64,000 nt of DNA, from assembly GCF_000002425.4 (NCBI RefSeq), contig NC_037270.1, positions 1,549,765-1,613,764 of the forward strand. The letters run 5' to 3'. The notes under the pieces were generated by a model. That model did not search any database, had not been told where the DNA came from, and saw only the letters and a program-made list of their open reading frames with translations. This document shows, in pieces, positions 53,028 through 64,000 of the stretch. Position 1 is the first letter of the stretch. The number at the start of each line of letters is the position of its first letter. The position numbers were made by a program, and so were the translations under genes. The DNA is from Physcomitrium patens. Taxonomy: Eukaryota > Streptophyta > Bryopsida > Funariales > Funariaceae.

Positions 53028-53566
53028 TATCAAAGATATAAATTTTGAAGAAAGAAAATCCTCAATACACTCTTGAGTCAATGAAAAGAACTACAAAGTT
53101 ACTGAAAGATGATATAATATTGAACTAGAATAGCTATTGCCAAAAACAAGAAGACTAAAAAGTCTTGAAACAAGATTAAAGACTAGAAAGGCATTGACAA
53201 GAGCACAAAAGGCTTTACTCTTGCCTCCATATATACTCTTAACTAGGAGCTATATGACAATATCCTATAGGACCTCCAAAACATGTTGACTTTATAAGAT
53301 ACATATCTTAACTTGCAAAGCAAGTTTTTTATATGTGCACTGCATAGTTAGCTTATTTCACAAGCTATCAATACGTGGTTAACTTGCTGATCAAGTTTCT
53401 AACCTCCCAATCAACTATAAATACATGTAAAGTCAAAGCAACATTAATGAAGCTTCTAGAAAGCTTCTCTAGAATGTTTTATAAAATTAATCTATTTTTA
53501 TTTACTTTTACTATTTCTACCTAATCATATAGGTATTTACTAGAGTACCTATATATATTTGTGACA
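53028..53566 (-). repeat. 5' LTR of the complete family B element
   Basis: 539 bp. On the minus strand it starts TGTCACAAATATATATAGG and ends CTTTGATA. It is paired with 47153-47705. Confidence 0.9.
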
Positions 53567-53571
53567 ATACA
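53567..53571. repeat. target-site duplication ATACA, right copy
   Basis: Exact repeat of 47148-47152 directly outside the right LTR. Confidence 0.85.
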
Positions 53572-55600
53572 TGAGAAACTATTAGAATTAATTAAAAAAA
53601 AATGAAATGCTATAAATCAAGCTTTATAAACAATAAATACTACTAATACTATGAATAAAAAATGAGCATTTTTAAAAGATAAGAGAATAATATGAGATAA
53701 AAAAATAGGATATAAGAAATAAATTTTAGCAATTACATTGATCTTTATAATACAATAGTTCAATAATATATAAAACATAATTTTTTTTTTAAAAAAAGAA
53801 TAATAGGAGAATAGAAAAAAGATTTATTCATAAGTAAAATAGAGAATTGAAGGTGCTAAGTGCTTAAAAAAATAAGATAAATGATCAAAATATGATATAG
53901 CCAACTTACAAGGATTTTTATACAAAGTTATGTATGGATTCAATCAATATATTGATGTAATTGTTCTAAAGAATTCCAAAAAACTAGTTGCCTTAATTTT
54001 CTCAATTTATCTTTTATAGTTATAAATAAATAAAATTCAAAAGACTAATTTTAAATAAGGTATACATTAGCCTACAATAATTCCTTACTTATATATTTAC
54101 TCACTTTCATCATTCTTTAAAGTATAAAATAATCTAATATGATGGTATTTTAAAATTTTATTTTATTTATGTATTTATATATATATTTAGAAAGATATTA
54201 AATAAATAAAAATAAAAATAAAAATAATTAAATATGCATGTAATATAGAATTTAGAATTTTTGGAGACCAAGAATGAAAAGTCATATTATTTATAAATTC
54301 TATTGTAAAGATTTTGTTTTGAAAACATCTTATTGAATTATATTTAAGATATTAGCAACCTTCAAAATGAAAACATTGGATTGGTCTACATAGTATTCTT
54401 AAGAAAATCTTGTTAGAATATATCTTGTAAACTTATTCTATCAAATTAAGTATAGTACAATATTCTTGATTTGAAATGCATAGTCTAATCAGGTTTAAAA
54501 TCTATATAGTGAGTAATTACTAAAGAATTTTATTCTATAGTTATTTTTTTCCAAATTCTTTAAAAATATATTGAATATAACCAATAAAAATAAATAAATA
54601 TCAATTTTTTATATTAAAAAATTATAATAGTTATATAGATGAAAAAAACTAAAAATAAAATATTGCATATTATTTTATAGAGAAGTTGCAACCCTTAAAT
54701 TTAATCTCTTGAACTTACTATTGGTATTTTGGACTAAATATCATAAAATATATAACCAAAAACCTAATAAGAAGCATCTATAAAAAAAATGCATGTTCTA
54801 TGGAATTTGAGTTAGTTTTAATAGAAAGATCAATTAAAATAATGTATCTACTCCAATTAGAGTAAGCTATTGTTTAAACAAAGAACAAGAAACGAATTTA
54901 TATTTGTGCAAGTAATATGGCAGAGGAAAGTGGCAATTAATGTATGAATGCCAAAAACTAATAATACAACTTTGACTCAATGCAAATTTTGTGTACAAAG
55001 ACAATCTAAAATAATTTCATATAAAGCTTCGGAATGTTTGTCCACAAAAAAAAATATAAAGCTGAGCTATATTAGTATTTCATAAATTAAAAACAAATCC
55101 AAGAAGGTGGAGACAATAAAATATTTTTTCACACAAACAAGTTGTAAATATAAAAGAAATTTCTACCAAGTTTAAACAAATTTGGGTTAATTTAGATATA
55201 AAGAAACAATTCTTTTTTTTGATAAAGGATTATGCACAAAAAACATACTATAAAATTTGTGTACTGATTTAATCGAACATGATTGGATGCTGCAAAAATC
55301 CACTAGTAACAAAATAGAAAAACAACCTCCAAATTGCAAGGGCCATACTTTGTTATTGGAAAAAAATATATATATAAAAAAATTAAAAAATGATATAATT
55401 TTTTTTTTGAAAACTTGAAATTCCACAAAGCAAATCAATCACACACAAGATACAAGAGTCACTCTAATATTGTTTAATCTTAGATAGTCATGCTTTATAG
55501 CTTCATTGGCCACCTTGTTTTGCAAGGCATGAAGGTTCTTGTAACCTCAAACTAATTCGAACATCACATATATCCCAGTTATGTGAAAAAAATAAGGTAA
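53572..55600. other. AT-rich intergenic DNA
   Basis: AT-rich, with no recognisable gene, RNA or element. Composition becomes gene-like after about 55630. Confidence 0.6.
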
Positions 55601-55602
55601 CC

Positions 55603-55630
55603 AAAAAAAAAAAAAAAAAAAAAAAAAAAA
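55603..55630. repeat. poly-A run (28 bases)
   Basis: An uninterrupted A run about 610 bases before the exonuclease start codon, at the edge between AT-rich and gene-like sequence. Probably a simple repeat; no SINE body is seen beside it. Confidence 0.95.
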
Positions 55631-56212
55631 CCCCACTATCCAAACAGATTGATGATTGTCCTTGAGTGGGATATGATCGTATCCAAGCCAAGCAAGTCTC
55701 AGCTTTAATGTAGGAAGTCCACTTGAACTTGTTTAGATGTGAAAGCACAAAAAGGAACAAACGAAGGCCGGTCTGGACAAAGTCGCAAGTGTGAACAGGT
55801 GCATTACAGATACTGTCTGACTTGGCTTCACCAAGCTCGTCTTGCGTATTTACGAATCACTCGCGAGTGGCGGCACAGATTATATAGACATCTATATACA
55901 TATATATTTTGCATATGATCTTTTGCCAGGTTCTAAGCGGTGGAGCTTGCACTTACATCATCGACATTGCTCTCTTGGACTTAGTTCTACTTTCGTAGTA
56001 GCTTATTAGGTTTGAAGTATCGGAGCATGTCATGCTTGCTGAGAATTGGTGGTAGATGAATTGGATTTGGAGTATTGAAGTTTCTGGGTCTAGGTTTCCT
56101 ATTGTTAATCCTTGGCCTAACCCTCACCATTTCTCAATGGGCAGGTGCTCATGAATTGTGGGGTGGGTCGGATTGATTGATACATAGCTTGGAAGGATTG
56201 AACCACCACAGA

Positions 56213-56235
56213 ATGAGCGGATGAGTGGTTATTAA
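56213..56235 (+). promoter_or_regulatory. two overlapping minimal upstream ORFs before RRP6L3
   Basis: ATG at 56213 opens a three-codon frame ending at 56224, and ATG at 56221 opens a four-codon frame ending at 56235. Both begin M-S-G, and the second stops 7 bases before the main ATG at 56243. If the transcript starts upstream, they could lower or gate translation of the main frame. Position and length are seen; the role is inferred. Confidence 0.5.
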
Positions 56236-56242
56236 ATTGGGA

Positions 56243-59200
56243 ATGGAGGAAGCCAGGGGGAGCTGCAGCAGCAGCAGCAGGGTGGCCGTGGCTGCGACCG
56301 CTGCCGTATGTGTAATCGCTGTCTCTGGAGCGATTTTTTATACCCATCATCGTCGCCTGGAGAAACTGCAGAAGCAGCTAGTGTGGGATGATAAACCTCA
56401 AAAGAGGTTCAAGCGTGTGTTGGCTGACAATTTTGATTCTCCATTTCAGCATTTTCCATCTCCTCTCACGGGTTTGTTCCCATGTAACACCTGGTGGCTG
56501 TCAAGATTTTCGGATTATTTATTGGTTTTGTGGTAGTCTGCCTGTTGCGAGGTTGCTTAAGCTCATAACTTTATTCCACGCCTCGCAAATACAGTAAGAA
56601 GACCTGTTCATATTTCTGCTGCAATGCTGACCTCAAAGTTGATGGAAATATTGCATGTAGATCATCACAAATCTAACTAAAGTAAATGTAAATTAAATAT
56701 ATGAATTGCTGCGGTTTATAGTAATGAAATCCATTCATGCGCGTGATCTTGGAGTTCAGGTTCACAAGTGGGGCATCCTTACGAAGATGTCATTCGGGGT
56801 CTTGCGGAGAATCCAAATCTGTCATTTGCGAATTATTACAGCGATAATGTTTTGCCGCCTGGTATGGAAGGGCCATGTCTTTGGGTTCAGACGAGAAGTC
56901 AGCTGGAGGCACTTGTAGACGTGTTGAAAGGAGAGAAAGAAATTGGAGTGGACATTGAACATCACCATGTGCGCTCATTTCGCGGCTTTATACCTCTCAT
57001 ACAGGTATAGACAATATTGTTGTTGCTGTTGGAGTGCAAAGAAACCTACCGTTGTGTCTCGCTACGTTTCTTCGGAATGCCCTTTCAAACCGTAATCAAG
57101 GATGCTATTTTACAGGCTAGATAATTCGATCAGAATTCAGATCGGATCAATGCTTACTTTCGATTGTTTAGGGCATGTACTGCACAAACTGACTATGTTG
57201 AGGGATTTTTGAAATAATACAGATCTCAACTTATTCGACTGACTATCTAGTGGACGCAATTGCTTTGCATGATGACATGCACCTTCTTCACCCAATATTT
57301 GCCAATCCAGCTATTCTGAAGGTACTGCCGCAGATGCTATCATGTCGTAATTAGGTCATTTAACTAGGAAATCGGAGGCACTGGTTCGGCTCTATAAGCC
57401 GCTTGTATGCCTGGTTCCCAAGCTTGACTAATCATGTGTTTTGGAAAATTGACAGATCTTTCATGGTGCAGATAATGATAGCCTTTGGTTGCAGAGGGAT
57501 TTTCACATTTACATCGTCAACTTGTTTGATACAGCTCGTGTGAGTATTCGTTGACCATGACAATACTTGAAAAATTACTCTGACTTGTATGTGCAGTTAA
57601 TGTTTAGTCATGTAGTGCAGTGATAGATTAGGAACTTATCCACAATCTTTTTAAAATTAAATTATAGTTCACGTGAATTGAGAATTGTGCAGGCTTGTGA
57701 CGTTTTAGGGAAGCCACAGAGATCTCTGGCTTATTTATTGCAGTTGTATTGTGGTGTATCAACGAAAAAAATTTACCAGGTATTGGCAATCCATCCACAA
57801 TTTGCTGGCGTATCAGCTGGAGCAAAATCTGTGTTTTTCTTGGATATTTGTGCTGTAGAATGATCTTCGTTGCAACATTTGAAGTTACTAAGACGTGCAA
57901 ACATGATACTCACGGTTGACTAGAGGTCAGACTGGCGAGTGCGCCCATTGCCAGCGGAGATGGAGATTTACGCACGCACAGATGCGCACTACTTGCTCTA
58001 CATTGCTCAATGCATGCGAGCCAACTTAGTCCAGGCTTGTAATACCCCATCTTTACTGTGAATCAGTTTCTATATGTCACGGTTTAAAATTTATCATATG
58101 TTTCTGAGTGAAGGACATTTTACTTTGTTTTATTCCTTATTGTTGATGAACATTAATTAGGAATTCTTGTCACTAGGAACGATTTTTTCAAGGACTGGAC
58201 CAGTACTTGTGAATTGATCGCTTATTATTTGCAGTTTCGATAGTTACATCTGCCCTTTTTCTCAAGTTTTTGAAGGACTACAAAGAGGATGGTTGGTATT
58301 TGTCTTTTGCAGCAAGGAATGACAATCAACTTCTACTGGAGGTTGTACGTCGGTCGAATGCAGTTTGCCAACAACTCTATGAGAAGGAAGGGGTTGGAGA
58401 CTCTTCATCTGCTGTGGTGGCATCCATTCTTGGTCGATTGTATAATAACTCAAATTCTGCAATGCGAGGCGAGGTTAGTGACGCTTTAGTCGTTTAATGT
58501 AAGCATTTGGTTTACCGTTTAAGACATTCTTATCATTCATCATTAACGTCTTCTCAAGCGTTAGCTATCTGAGATAAGTGATGGCTGTGTTGTGTAGGAA
58601 GACGCCTACCTTCGAAGGTTGGTCCAGAAACTCGTCGAATGGAGGGATGCATTGGTGGGTATATTCTCATAATTCAGGTGTAGCTTTTGTTGAATTTTGA
58701 CAGACTGAACTCGCTATGTTTTAAGCAGGCAGTGGTATAGTTGAGCTGAGTAAACGACTTGCGTTGTGCAGGCACGTGCAGAGGATGAAAGTTTGCGTTT
58801 TGTGATGTCCGACGCAGCTCTACTAGCGGTAGCTAAAGAGAGACCTCTCACTGAGGAATCTATCTTGAGTACAATAATTTCCACAGATGAATTGTCGCGA
58901 GCCTCGGAGACAGCGGTGCCCGGGTTGCAACCTCTACCATCACCATCTCCAGTTGTTCAAGAGCATGTTGGTCTTCTTTGTGATATTCTGTGGGACTTTG
59001 CAGAAGACCCCAAGGATGATGTGTGGCCTTGGAGGAGCACCACAAATTTAAGTAATCCTGCCGATTCCCTTTACGAAAAATTCTGCAGTATACTTCATAT
59101 CCCTTCAATATCGTTCCTTTGGGGTAGTAGTAGTAGCTCTAATGTAGTTCTGGTCACTGAGAAGGATGGGAAATCCATTGGAAGAAAGGGACAAGAGAGT

Positions 59201-61246
59201 TGGGTGCGCAGAACCATTCCTAAGAAATGGCGTGTCGGTAATGCCGAGCAAGCGCGTCTACAATTTGTGAAGAAGTTTTCTTGCAAAGCGCCAGTTTATC
59301 ACAACTGCCGTATTTATGCGGGTGATGGCCGTCTTCTTTGCTTTTGTGACCGCAAGAAACTCGAATGGTGAGTTGAGTTGGCTTTGCCTGTTTACTGTAT
59401 CTCAGGATTGCCTCTGCTCGTATTTAGTTTGGGATTGGTCTCTGTATAAAAATGGTTGATTTCATGACCGAGATGTACGTTCTGCCATGTTCCTGCGTAG
59501 GTATATAAAACGAGGTTTAGCAGAAGACATGAATGAGGAACCTCCAGCTATACGATTGCTCTTTGAACCGAAAGGGCGACCTGAAGATGAGAACAATGAG
59601 TTTTACATATCACGCAAAAGCAACCGCTGTGTTGGCTGTGGAGAGAGTAGTCACTATCTTCGGTATCGCATCATACCCTCATGCTATCGGCAACACTTTC
59701 CTGAACACTTAAAAAGTCACCGCTCGCATGATATAGTGCTTCTCTGTGTAGACTGCCACGAAGTTGCACACAAGGCTGCTGAGAAACACAAGCGTGAAAT
59801 CGTTGTCCAGTTTGGGGTTCCCCTCTTTGCCCATCGGGTGGTTGATGGTGGTAATGAAACTGCTGGTTCAAATGAAGTTTCTTTTGTGGCTGAAGGAGAA
59901 TCAAGAGGAGTGTCGCCCTTGCAACTTCGAACTGCTGCCATGGCGCTCACTCGTCATGGACCAACGATGCCAGTGGAACGCCGGAAGCAGTTGGAAGAGG
60001 TATCTTATATGATTTTTTAACTTGAAGAAGGTTGTTTTGGTGTCGTGATTTTTAACAGACCATGTTTTTCTCCTTCGTCAGATGGTTGCATTCTAGTTTG
60101 TACTATTCAAAAAGCGTATTGTAAGCCAGAAACGACTGAATATTTGCGGGAGAGTTTCAGAGTGATAAATATTGCTTCAGCTCTTTTCTTGGGCATCAGT
60201 TCGATGCAAGTTTCCTTGTCAGAACGGAGTCCTGACTTGTTCAGGCTCTTGCATCAGCTTTGAGCAGCGGTACTAGAATGTGACTCTACTCTTACGTTTC
60301 TGCAAGTAAAACATGGATGTTGATGTTAATTCTGGAAAAAGCTAAATCCTGGTGCGAAAGGCGAAGATATTTGGTCTGATTTTGAGGCTCCTGTGAGTGT
60401 AGATTCTGAAAACATATTATGGAGGCAGGGAGATCGGGCCTGAGGATTTGAAAGCAGCTCTTATAGTTGGAATGGGGCCACGTGAGCATCGCCGTTTTTT
60501 AAAGAAGAGGTTGCAAAGGCAACAACGTGCAAGTAACACCAATAGGAGTGAAGACGTCGATAGTGTTGATACCAAAACACACGGTTCGGTTCAAATGTCA
60601 CAAATCGTCTCTGATGCTATTAACAGTATCATGGATGAGATGGAAGATGGTACACTACTTCTTCCCTCCAAGTCTAACCAGGAAGAGAAGCCGGAATTAG
60701 GAATAAAATCTGAAGCTGACAAAGCAGAGAAAGGCAGTGGATCAAATGAAGACCTCCAAGCAGACGCTTCAGGTAGCGATGAAGATATTAAAGAGTCTCT
60801 TGTAGCAGAACCTAGTCGAAGGCATTCTCGACGGTCTATTAACAAAGAGTCCCTCCTTGGTCACGGTCCTCACGGTAAGCAGGTGGTGGATATAATTATT
60901 GAGAAAGAAGGAGATGAAGGAATACGCCAATTTTGTCAGTTATGGAGGGCAGTGTTTGTGGATGCTTTGCAACCGGCATTTCTTCCGCCTGGATGGGACG
61001 TAACTCACAGGTTTACATCCTGTATCTCTAAGTTCTTTGCATGTAGTCCTTTCCAAGCGCTATACTGAATGACCCCTTCAAGGAGGTCCTAACTGCCTTC
61101 TAAGTTTAAAATTACTCTTCAGCATACTTAATCCTGTTTTAAAAAAGAAATCAACCTAATGAATTTGATCTGTGAACAGTGGACGTCGAGAATTTGGTGA
61201 TTTCAGTGTGTACAAGCCTCCTGAGGGTCGAGATGAACAACATTGA
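56243..61246 (+). CDS. RRP6L3: RRP6-like protein 3: membrane-anchored DEDD-Y 3'-5' exonuclease with HRDC and zinc motif
   Basis: Member of the plant RRP6-like 3 family (Arabidopsis At2g32415), predicted 3'-5' exoribonucleases placed in the cytoplasm. Coding exons: 56243-56471, 56760-57004, 57223-57321, 57456-57539, 57693-57779, 57924-58038, 58313-58473, 58598-58654, 58772-59367, 59501-59999, 60403-61010, 61180-61246; all GT/AG, phases agree, 948 residues. A hydrophobic segment at about 14-33 followed by HHRR suggests an N-terminal membrane anchor. DEDD-Y residues: D141 and E143 (VDIE), D199 (HGADND), Y264 and D268 (YARTD). An HRDC-like region covers about 288-400. A Cys-His cluster at 601-648 (CVGC, then CVDCHEVAH) follows the conserved [13 protein letters not shown] block. 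Residues 740-850 are a charged, low-complexity linker; the C-terminus returns to a conserved [10 protein letters not shown] block. The gene appears intact. Confidence 0.93.
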
Positions 61247-62933
61247 AGCATTGCGCTTCTGAAGTGATCAGAGAACCATACACCTGGAACCTACCGTCGG
61301 GTGAGGTGTTCTCACCCGAGTAGCTTCATTTGTGTTTTAATAATTTCAGTTTGCAATTTGTGTCCTGCCTGTCACATTTTTCGCTCTTTTGTTGCCGGAA
61401 ACGATGATAATAACCACGACTGGAGGCTGTTGTCTTGGCCCTGGTGATGGAAAACTTGCGCTCTTCAAAGCCTATGGCTCATAAATTCGACCCAAATTCA
61501 TGGTCCCAGTATGTTAAAGAATGGGTACGCCATAGTCCGAATGTTCGCTCGTAATTTTGACTCCCACGACAGAAGTTGAAGATTGATGATGTAGCTTGTG
61601 GAGTTTGGGTGGTTGTATCTGAAATTCACCAAGCTACGTTTTACAAATGTACAGTTACGTTTTTAATTTCAATTTATTGATTTGACAAATATTGTCTTGA
61701 GCAGATTGCTATTGGAACGATCAATTTTTTACCACGCTTGTCCTTTATTTTGCTTCTGGAACCTTGGATTCTGGCTGGAACGATTGAATCAATCAAACAT
61801 GTCAGACTACATACCACTAACTTATGAGCTATGTTAAAGACTTAAGACACGGTTTTCTAGTATGCTTGCCAGTATTACTATCTGGGCCCTGTATATATGA
61901 TCACGGGATTAGATTGCCGTTTCTCAGAGATTCTCCTGTTGATTCATGAGGGATAGAAGTATCTTCCTGATTGCCTCAACAGCCACTTGTGGCGAAAACG
62001 GATCATGCTTTCCGTCTTGTCAGTACCGAATGTTTTATGTCATCGGAGGTCTCATTCTGCAAACCATAGGAGTTATTTAATTATACTTTCAAATGAATCC
62101 AGGGAATTGCTGCCCCTACACATGCGTATTTCGTATATGTTCTAATGAAAGAGTCGATCGATGACCTAGTTCTACCAATAATGCTTTTCTTCCCGTGGCC
62201 CTGGCCCATGGGTTTCTGTGTGTTACATGTCAAGGAGTCACTCTTTCACCTGAAAATCTGATACCATGGAGTATCGGGAAGACCGATTACTCGTCCCTCA
62301 ATTTTACTCTGGTTTCGGTTTTCTAGACGTCATCGGTTTGAATCACTGGATTCCGATTGGTTGCCTTTCACTTTGATGCTTACTGTGCACTGAAATGACA
62401 TAGTCCCGACAGTTCTTTGTTCATATCTTTCTCACCAATCATGGATGCCACATTCTGCACCTCAACTTTGGCATGTAGAGATAATCTTCTGTGACCTTGA
62501 ATCATCTCTTGCGCTACCGTGTATATGGCCTGCATAGACAGCTCTGATGGTGGAGAACCTAGCGAAATACAATGAGGCATCTCCACCATTCAATTTGTGT
62601 GTATACAGGCCATGTAAAAGGCAGCATAAAGATGGTCTCATGACCTTAAATTTGCAGCGTTAGTGATGCAAGTGGTCGTGAAATGGTTGTTCAATGTTGA
62701 GGCCGTAAATCATACAGTATCTAAATTTCAGAAAAAAATGTAACCCCCTTTCCCATAGTTTCATTGAACGATAATAAAATGATAAGACATAGTCCATCCA
62801 CAAAAATCCCAAGTCTAGTTGTACTTAAGTAATATAATTTTTTTAAACTTTTTGAGCCAGATGTATGGAATCCAACATGAAACGTCAAACACACACTACA
62901 ACTTGGAAGGTTGAACAGAATGCAGTGCTTTTC
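61247..62933. other. 3' UTRs and spacer between convergent genes
   Basis: This holds the 3' UTR of the exonuclease gene on the left and that of the minus-strand gene on the right. A minus-strand frame at 62380-62589 ends close to a GTAAGC donor-like site and a second open stretch lies at about 62086-62215, but I cannot join them to a gene or recognise either. They may be exons of a small unannotated gene or chance frames. Confidence 0.45.
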
Positions 62934-64000
62934 TCACTGATAAGTCGTTGTGCTTCTAACTTTTGCCAGTCTCTCACTCTTCAATAGCCTGCAACGCAAG
63001 GTAGCATTTCAATAAATTTAGAAAACACACGACCGTTTGAGCAAGATTTTTAGTCACAAAGTCCACACATCACTATTTCATGCTTCATAAAGAATTTGCA
63101 GACTTCGTAACTATTTCAGTGTAATAGGAGAGGAAGCACCTCTTCCCATGGATGCCCTTGTGAAACTTGTGTGTGGTTAAGACCAACTTCCAACCTCACC
63201 TTCAAGGTGGGTAGACTGTCACATCATCACCTGAAAGTGATGAATCTAATCTTTGAGCAGGATTATAGATCTATCTGTCGCTTCACAAGAGATGGGCTAG
63301 GTTATAAATGAGAAAAAGCTTAGAATAACCTTACCCTTGGATGCAAGCTTTAAATTGTCGACCTCTTCTCAAATCTATTTCTCCTTCTTCTAGCTGCATC
63401 AATACAATGACCAATCGTAGACAGAATAAGAAATCCATGTTTATCTCATCTTCAAAGTCAAGTATTACTTAGTTCAAACAAAACTCGCAACTCCACATCA
63501 TCATCATCACCCATGTGAATGATGGATCCAAATTATCATCCATGTGAATTTGAATCTGAAAAACTTAGTCTGTTAAGAAAAATTACTAACGATTCTTCTT
63601 AAAAAAAAACACACAAAAATCCCAGGAAATCCCAATAACCTCATTCTTCTAACACAAAATCGCTAACGCTGACAGGATGCAAAAACAATCACAACTCTTC
63701 ACGTTGCAACATAAAATCAAAAGAGAAATTCCGAAACTACGAACACGACATTTGACAATGGTAATGCCTGCTAGTATGACGGCGTAAGCGATTATAGATC
63801 TTCACAGACAGGAAAAGGTGAATAAAATTACAAATAATTCCTGAAGCAAGGAGAATCTCACAGGGTCACCGCCGTAAACAGAGTTGTAGCAGGTAGAGGA
63901 GATACAGGCCAATGCACAATTCTCCTTGTCAATCTCTGATGCTTTACAGGCATCGCCCCATAGTCCACTGCTAGTTTCCACATACAACACGCATTGTCCT
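62934..64000 (-). CDS. small cysteine-rich plant protein, 3' part (runs off the right edge)
   Basis: Three coding exons on the minus strand: 64000-63862 (5' part outside the window), 63393-63335 and 62988-62934 with TGA at the end. Donors GTGAGA and GTAAGG and acceptors ATGCAG and TTGCAG fit, and phases (0, then 2) keep one frame open. The visible protein has a conserved core, LWGDACKASEIDKENC, then CISSTCYNSVYGGDP, LEEGEIDLRRG and a basic tail ending TTTYQ. From memory this matches a family of short plant proteins of about 100 residues with an N-terminal signal peptide and a Cys-rich core; function unknown to me. The signal peptide and start must lie to the right of the window. Convergent with the exonuclease gene. 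Confidence 0.75.

Larger units (their letters stand above)
47153..53566 (-). mobile_element. chromodomain Ty3/gypsy element, family B, both LTRs present
   Basis: A 6.4-kb element with two LTRs, a 5-bp target duplication and, in transcription order from the right, gag (about 52780-51740), protease (about 51733-51190), reverse transcriptase (about 51060-50350, MPFGLMNALATFQ), RNase H (about 50303-49900), integrase (about 49449-49015, DFIMDLL and DRKSQFKSRFW) and a chromodomain (about 48500-48290). Chromodomain integrases (chromoviruses) are known to favour heterochromatin. A purine tract (GGAAGAGGGACTAA) abuts the 3' LTR at 47706. The order is complete but the reading frames are not; it is a fossil with many breaks. 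By eye the two LTRs differ at roughly one base in eight to ten, mostly transitions, so it is old. Confidence 0.9.

Noticed and set aside
58860-59286. Antisense frames of 63-82 codons under the exonuclease exons
   Set aside because: They are shadows of a well-supported coding exon on the plus strand.
62380-62589. 70-codon minus-strand frame near a GTAAGC donor
   Set aside because: No acceptor-linked partner exon, no recognised family, and it lies downstream of the stop of the minus-strand gene; recorded only within the spacer entry.
1-64000. tRNA, rRNA or other structured RNA genes
   Set aside because: I looked for tRNA B-box-like GGTTCGAATC sequence and found no convincing cloverleaf; the GGTAT-type matches are primer-binding remnants of retroelements.
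1-64000. A previously undescribed multi-gene system
   Set aside because: The genes present are ordinary plant genes with no shared operon-like arrangement, and the rest is explained by nested retroelements and decayed coding fragments.

Overview
The window looks like nuclear DNA of a land plant, most likely a moss close to Physcomitrium (Physcomitrella) patens. This is inference. It rests on very AT-rich nested LTR retrotransposons around small GC-richer gene islands, intron-rich genes with plant-type splice sites, plant-lineage genes (ARP2, an RRP6-like 3 exonuclease, a small cysteine-rich plant protein), and a gypsy family with a gag I associate with Physcomitrium. No bacterial, organellar or CRISPR signal was seen.

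Layout. 1-5907: minus-strand Ty3/gypsy element of LTR family A, running off the left edge; its LTR ends inside a decayed host-type gene (5908-7345, minus). 7346-9100: moderately GC-rich sequence with unassigned reading frames. 9100-14250: AT-rich leader and gag of another gypsy element. 14650-18560: 3' half of a chromodomain gypsy element (LTR family B, plus), its LTR split by a family C LTR. 18610-25660: a Ty1/copia element (plus), split by a GC-rich segment holding decayed coding sequence (about 19.85-22.9 kb) and by a family A LTR. 25661-33950: a family B chromodomain gypsy element (minus), with a family C LTR inside it and a family B LTR that itself contains a family A LTR. 33955-37260: a family A element (plus). 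38.3-44.5 kb: complete ARP2 gene. 47153-53566: a family B element with both LTRs and a 5-bp target duplication. 56.2-61.25 kb: complete RRP6L3-type exonuclease gene. 62934-64000: 3' part of a small cysteine-rich protein gene (minus), convergent with the exonuclease gene.

The two complete genes read through with every splice site at GT/AG and phases agreeing: ARP2 has 15 coding exons and 391 residues; the RRP6L3-type gene has 12 coding exons and 948 residues. ARP2 is a subunit of the Arp2/3 actin-nucleating complex; the RRP6L3 family is a cytoplasmic DEDD-Y exoribonuclease. I see no functional link between them.

No convincing new biological system was found. The best observations are the order of the retrotransposon nest, one structurally complete element with target duplication, two decayed coding segments whose stops fit cytosine deamination, and short upstream reading frames at both host gene starts. 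All retroelements look old and broken.
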